DNA of 5,871 nucleotides from Chloroflexota bacterium (GTDB taxonomy: Bacteria; Chloroflexota; UBA6077). The notes below the pieces were generated by a model. It did not search any database, was not told the origin of the DNA, and saw only the letters and a list, made by a program, of their open reading frames with translations. Location: assembly GCA_021788565.1 (NCBI GenBank), contig JAJYKO010000411.1, forward strand, positions 1 to 5,871. The letters run 5' to 3'. Shown here piece by piece: positions 5,631 through 5,871 of this stretch; position 1 is the stretch's first letter; every line of letters begins with the position of its first letter. The position numbers were made by a program, and so were the translations under genes.

Positions 5631-5871
5631 AGATTCTGGTAACAGGCGGGGCCGGCTTCATCGGCTCGAACGTAGTAGACGCATTCGTCGGCGCCGGACA
5701 CCAGGTGGTGGTGGTGGATAACATCTCCTCTGGGAACCGAGCCAACGTTAACCCTAAGGCTAGGCTGTACGAAGTCGACATAAGGTCCCCGCAATTGCTG
5801 GAGGTTATGGAGCAGGAGCGCCCGGAGATTGTGGATCATCACGCTGCCCACATCGACGTGCGGCACTCCGT
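5627..5871 (+). CDS. NAD-dependent sugar-nucleotide epimerase/dehydratase, GalE-like (partial, N-terminus)
   Basis: This is the first 81 codons of an extended short-chain dehydrogenase/reductase, cut by the window end. The protein starts MKILVTGGAGFIGSNVV, with the Rossmann dinucleotide motif TGGAGFIGS at residues 6-14. The acidic residue after beta-2 (VVVVDN, 27-32) fits NAD preference, and DIRSP (51-55) is the expected adenine-contact region. The HHAAHIDVRHS segment (71-81) matches the family's (H/N)xAA...V..S stretch and looks most like UDP-glucose 4-epimerases. The catalytic Ser/Thr and YxxxK lie beyond the window, so UDP-glucose 4-epimerase, UDP-glucuronate epimerase/decarboxylase and dTDP-glucose 4,6-dehydratase cannot be separated with certainty. 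The GTG start overlaps the previous stop by three bases, implying co-transcription and coupled translation. The product would act in the cytoplasm in building cell-surface sugars. Confidence 0.88.
   Translation, partial: MKILVTGGAGFIGSNVVDAFVGAGHQVVVVDNISSGNRANVNPKARLYEVDIRSPQLLEVMEQERPEIVDHHAAHIDVRHS

Overview
The window is a GC-rich bacterial chromosome segment. It holds one gene reading leftward (a nine-haem c-type cytochrome) and a rightward cluster of three: a UvrD/PcrA helicase, a DUF192 lipoprotein, and the start of a GalE-type sugar-nucleotide epimerase. GTG and TTG starts, a lipoprotein with a very long Pro/Thr/Ala linker, a PcrA-type helicase with a C-terminal Tudor-like domain, and an exported multihaem cytochrome together suggest a Chloroflexota-like organism. 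That placement is an inference from style and not a proven assignment. No mobile element, CRISPR array, tRNA or rRNA was seen.

Layout. Positions 1-225 are mostly intergenic. They may begin with the last codons of an upstream rightward gene, followed by a perfect 15-bp hairpin (35-68) and a second 15-bp inverted repeat with a 38-nt spacer (131-198). The second repeat lies just downstream of the cytochrome stop codon. The cytochrome occupies 226-2130 on the minus strand and is 634 aa long, with a signal peptide, a PKD-like domain, nine CXXCH motifs and a C-terminal Ca-binding-like loop. Positions 2131-2564 form a divergent intergenic region. It carries a good sigma70-type promoter for the cytochrome, which implies a leader of about 290 nt, and an extended -10 promoter for the helicase.

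The helicase (2565-4859) starts at a TTG behind a good Shine-Dalgarno site. It is followed 3 nt later by the DUF192 lipoprotein (4863-5630). The stop codon of that gene overlaps the GTG start of the epimerase (5627 to the window end). This tight packing suggests one transcript, but the three products have no obvious shared pathway.

The most interesting element is the cytochrome: a stand-alone exported nonahaem protein with enough spare histidines for bis-His ligation of every haem, transcribed with a long uncharacterised leader. I found no clear evidence of a wholly new system. The findings are candidates for closer inspection.
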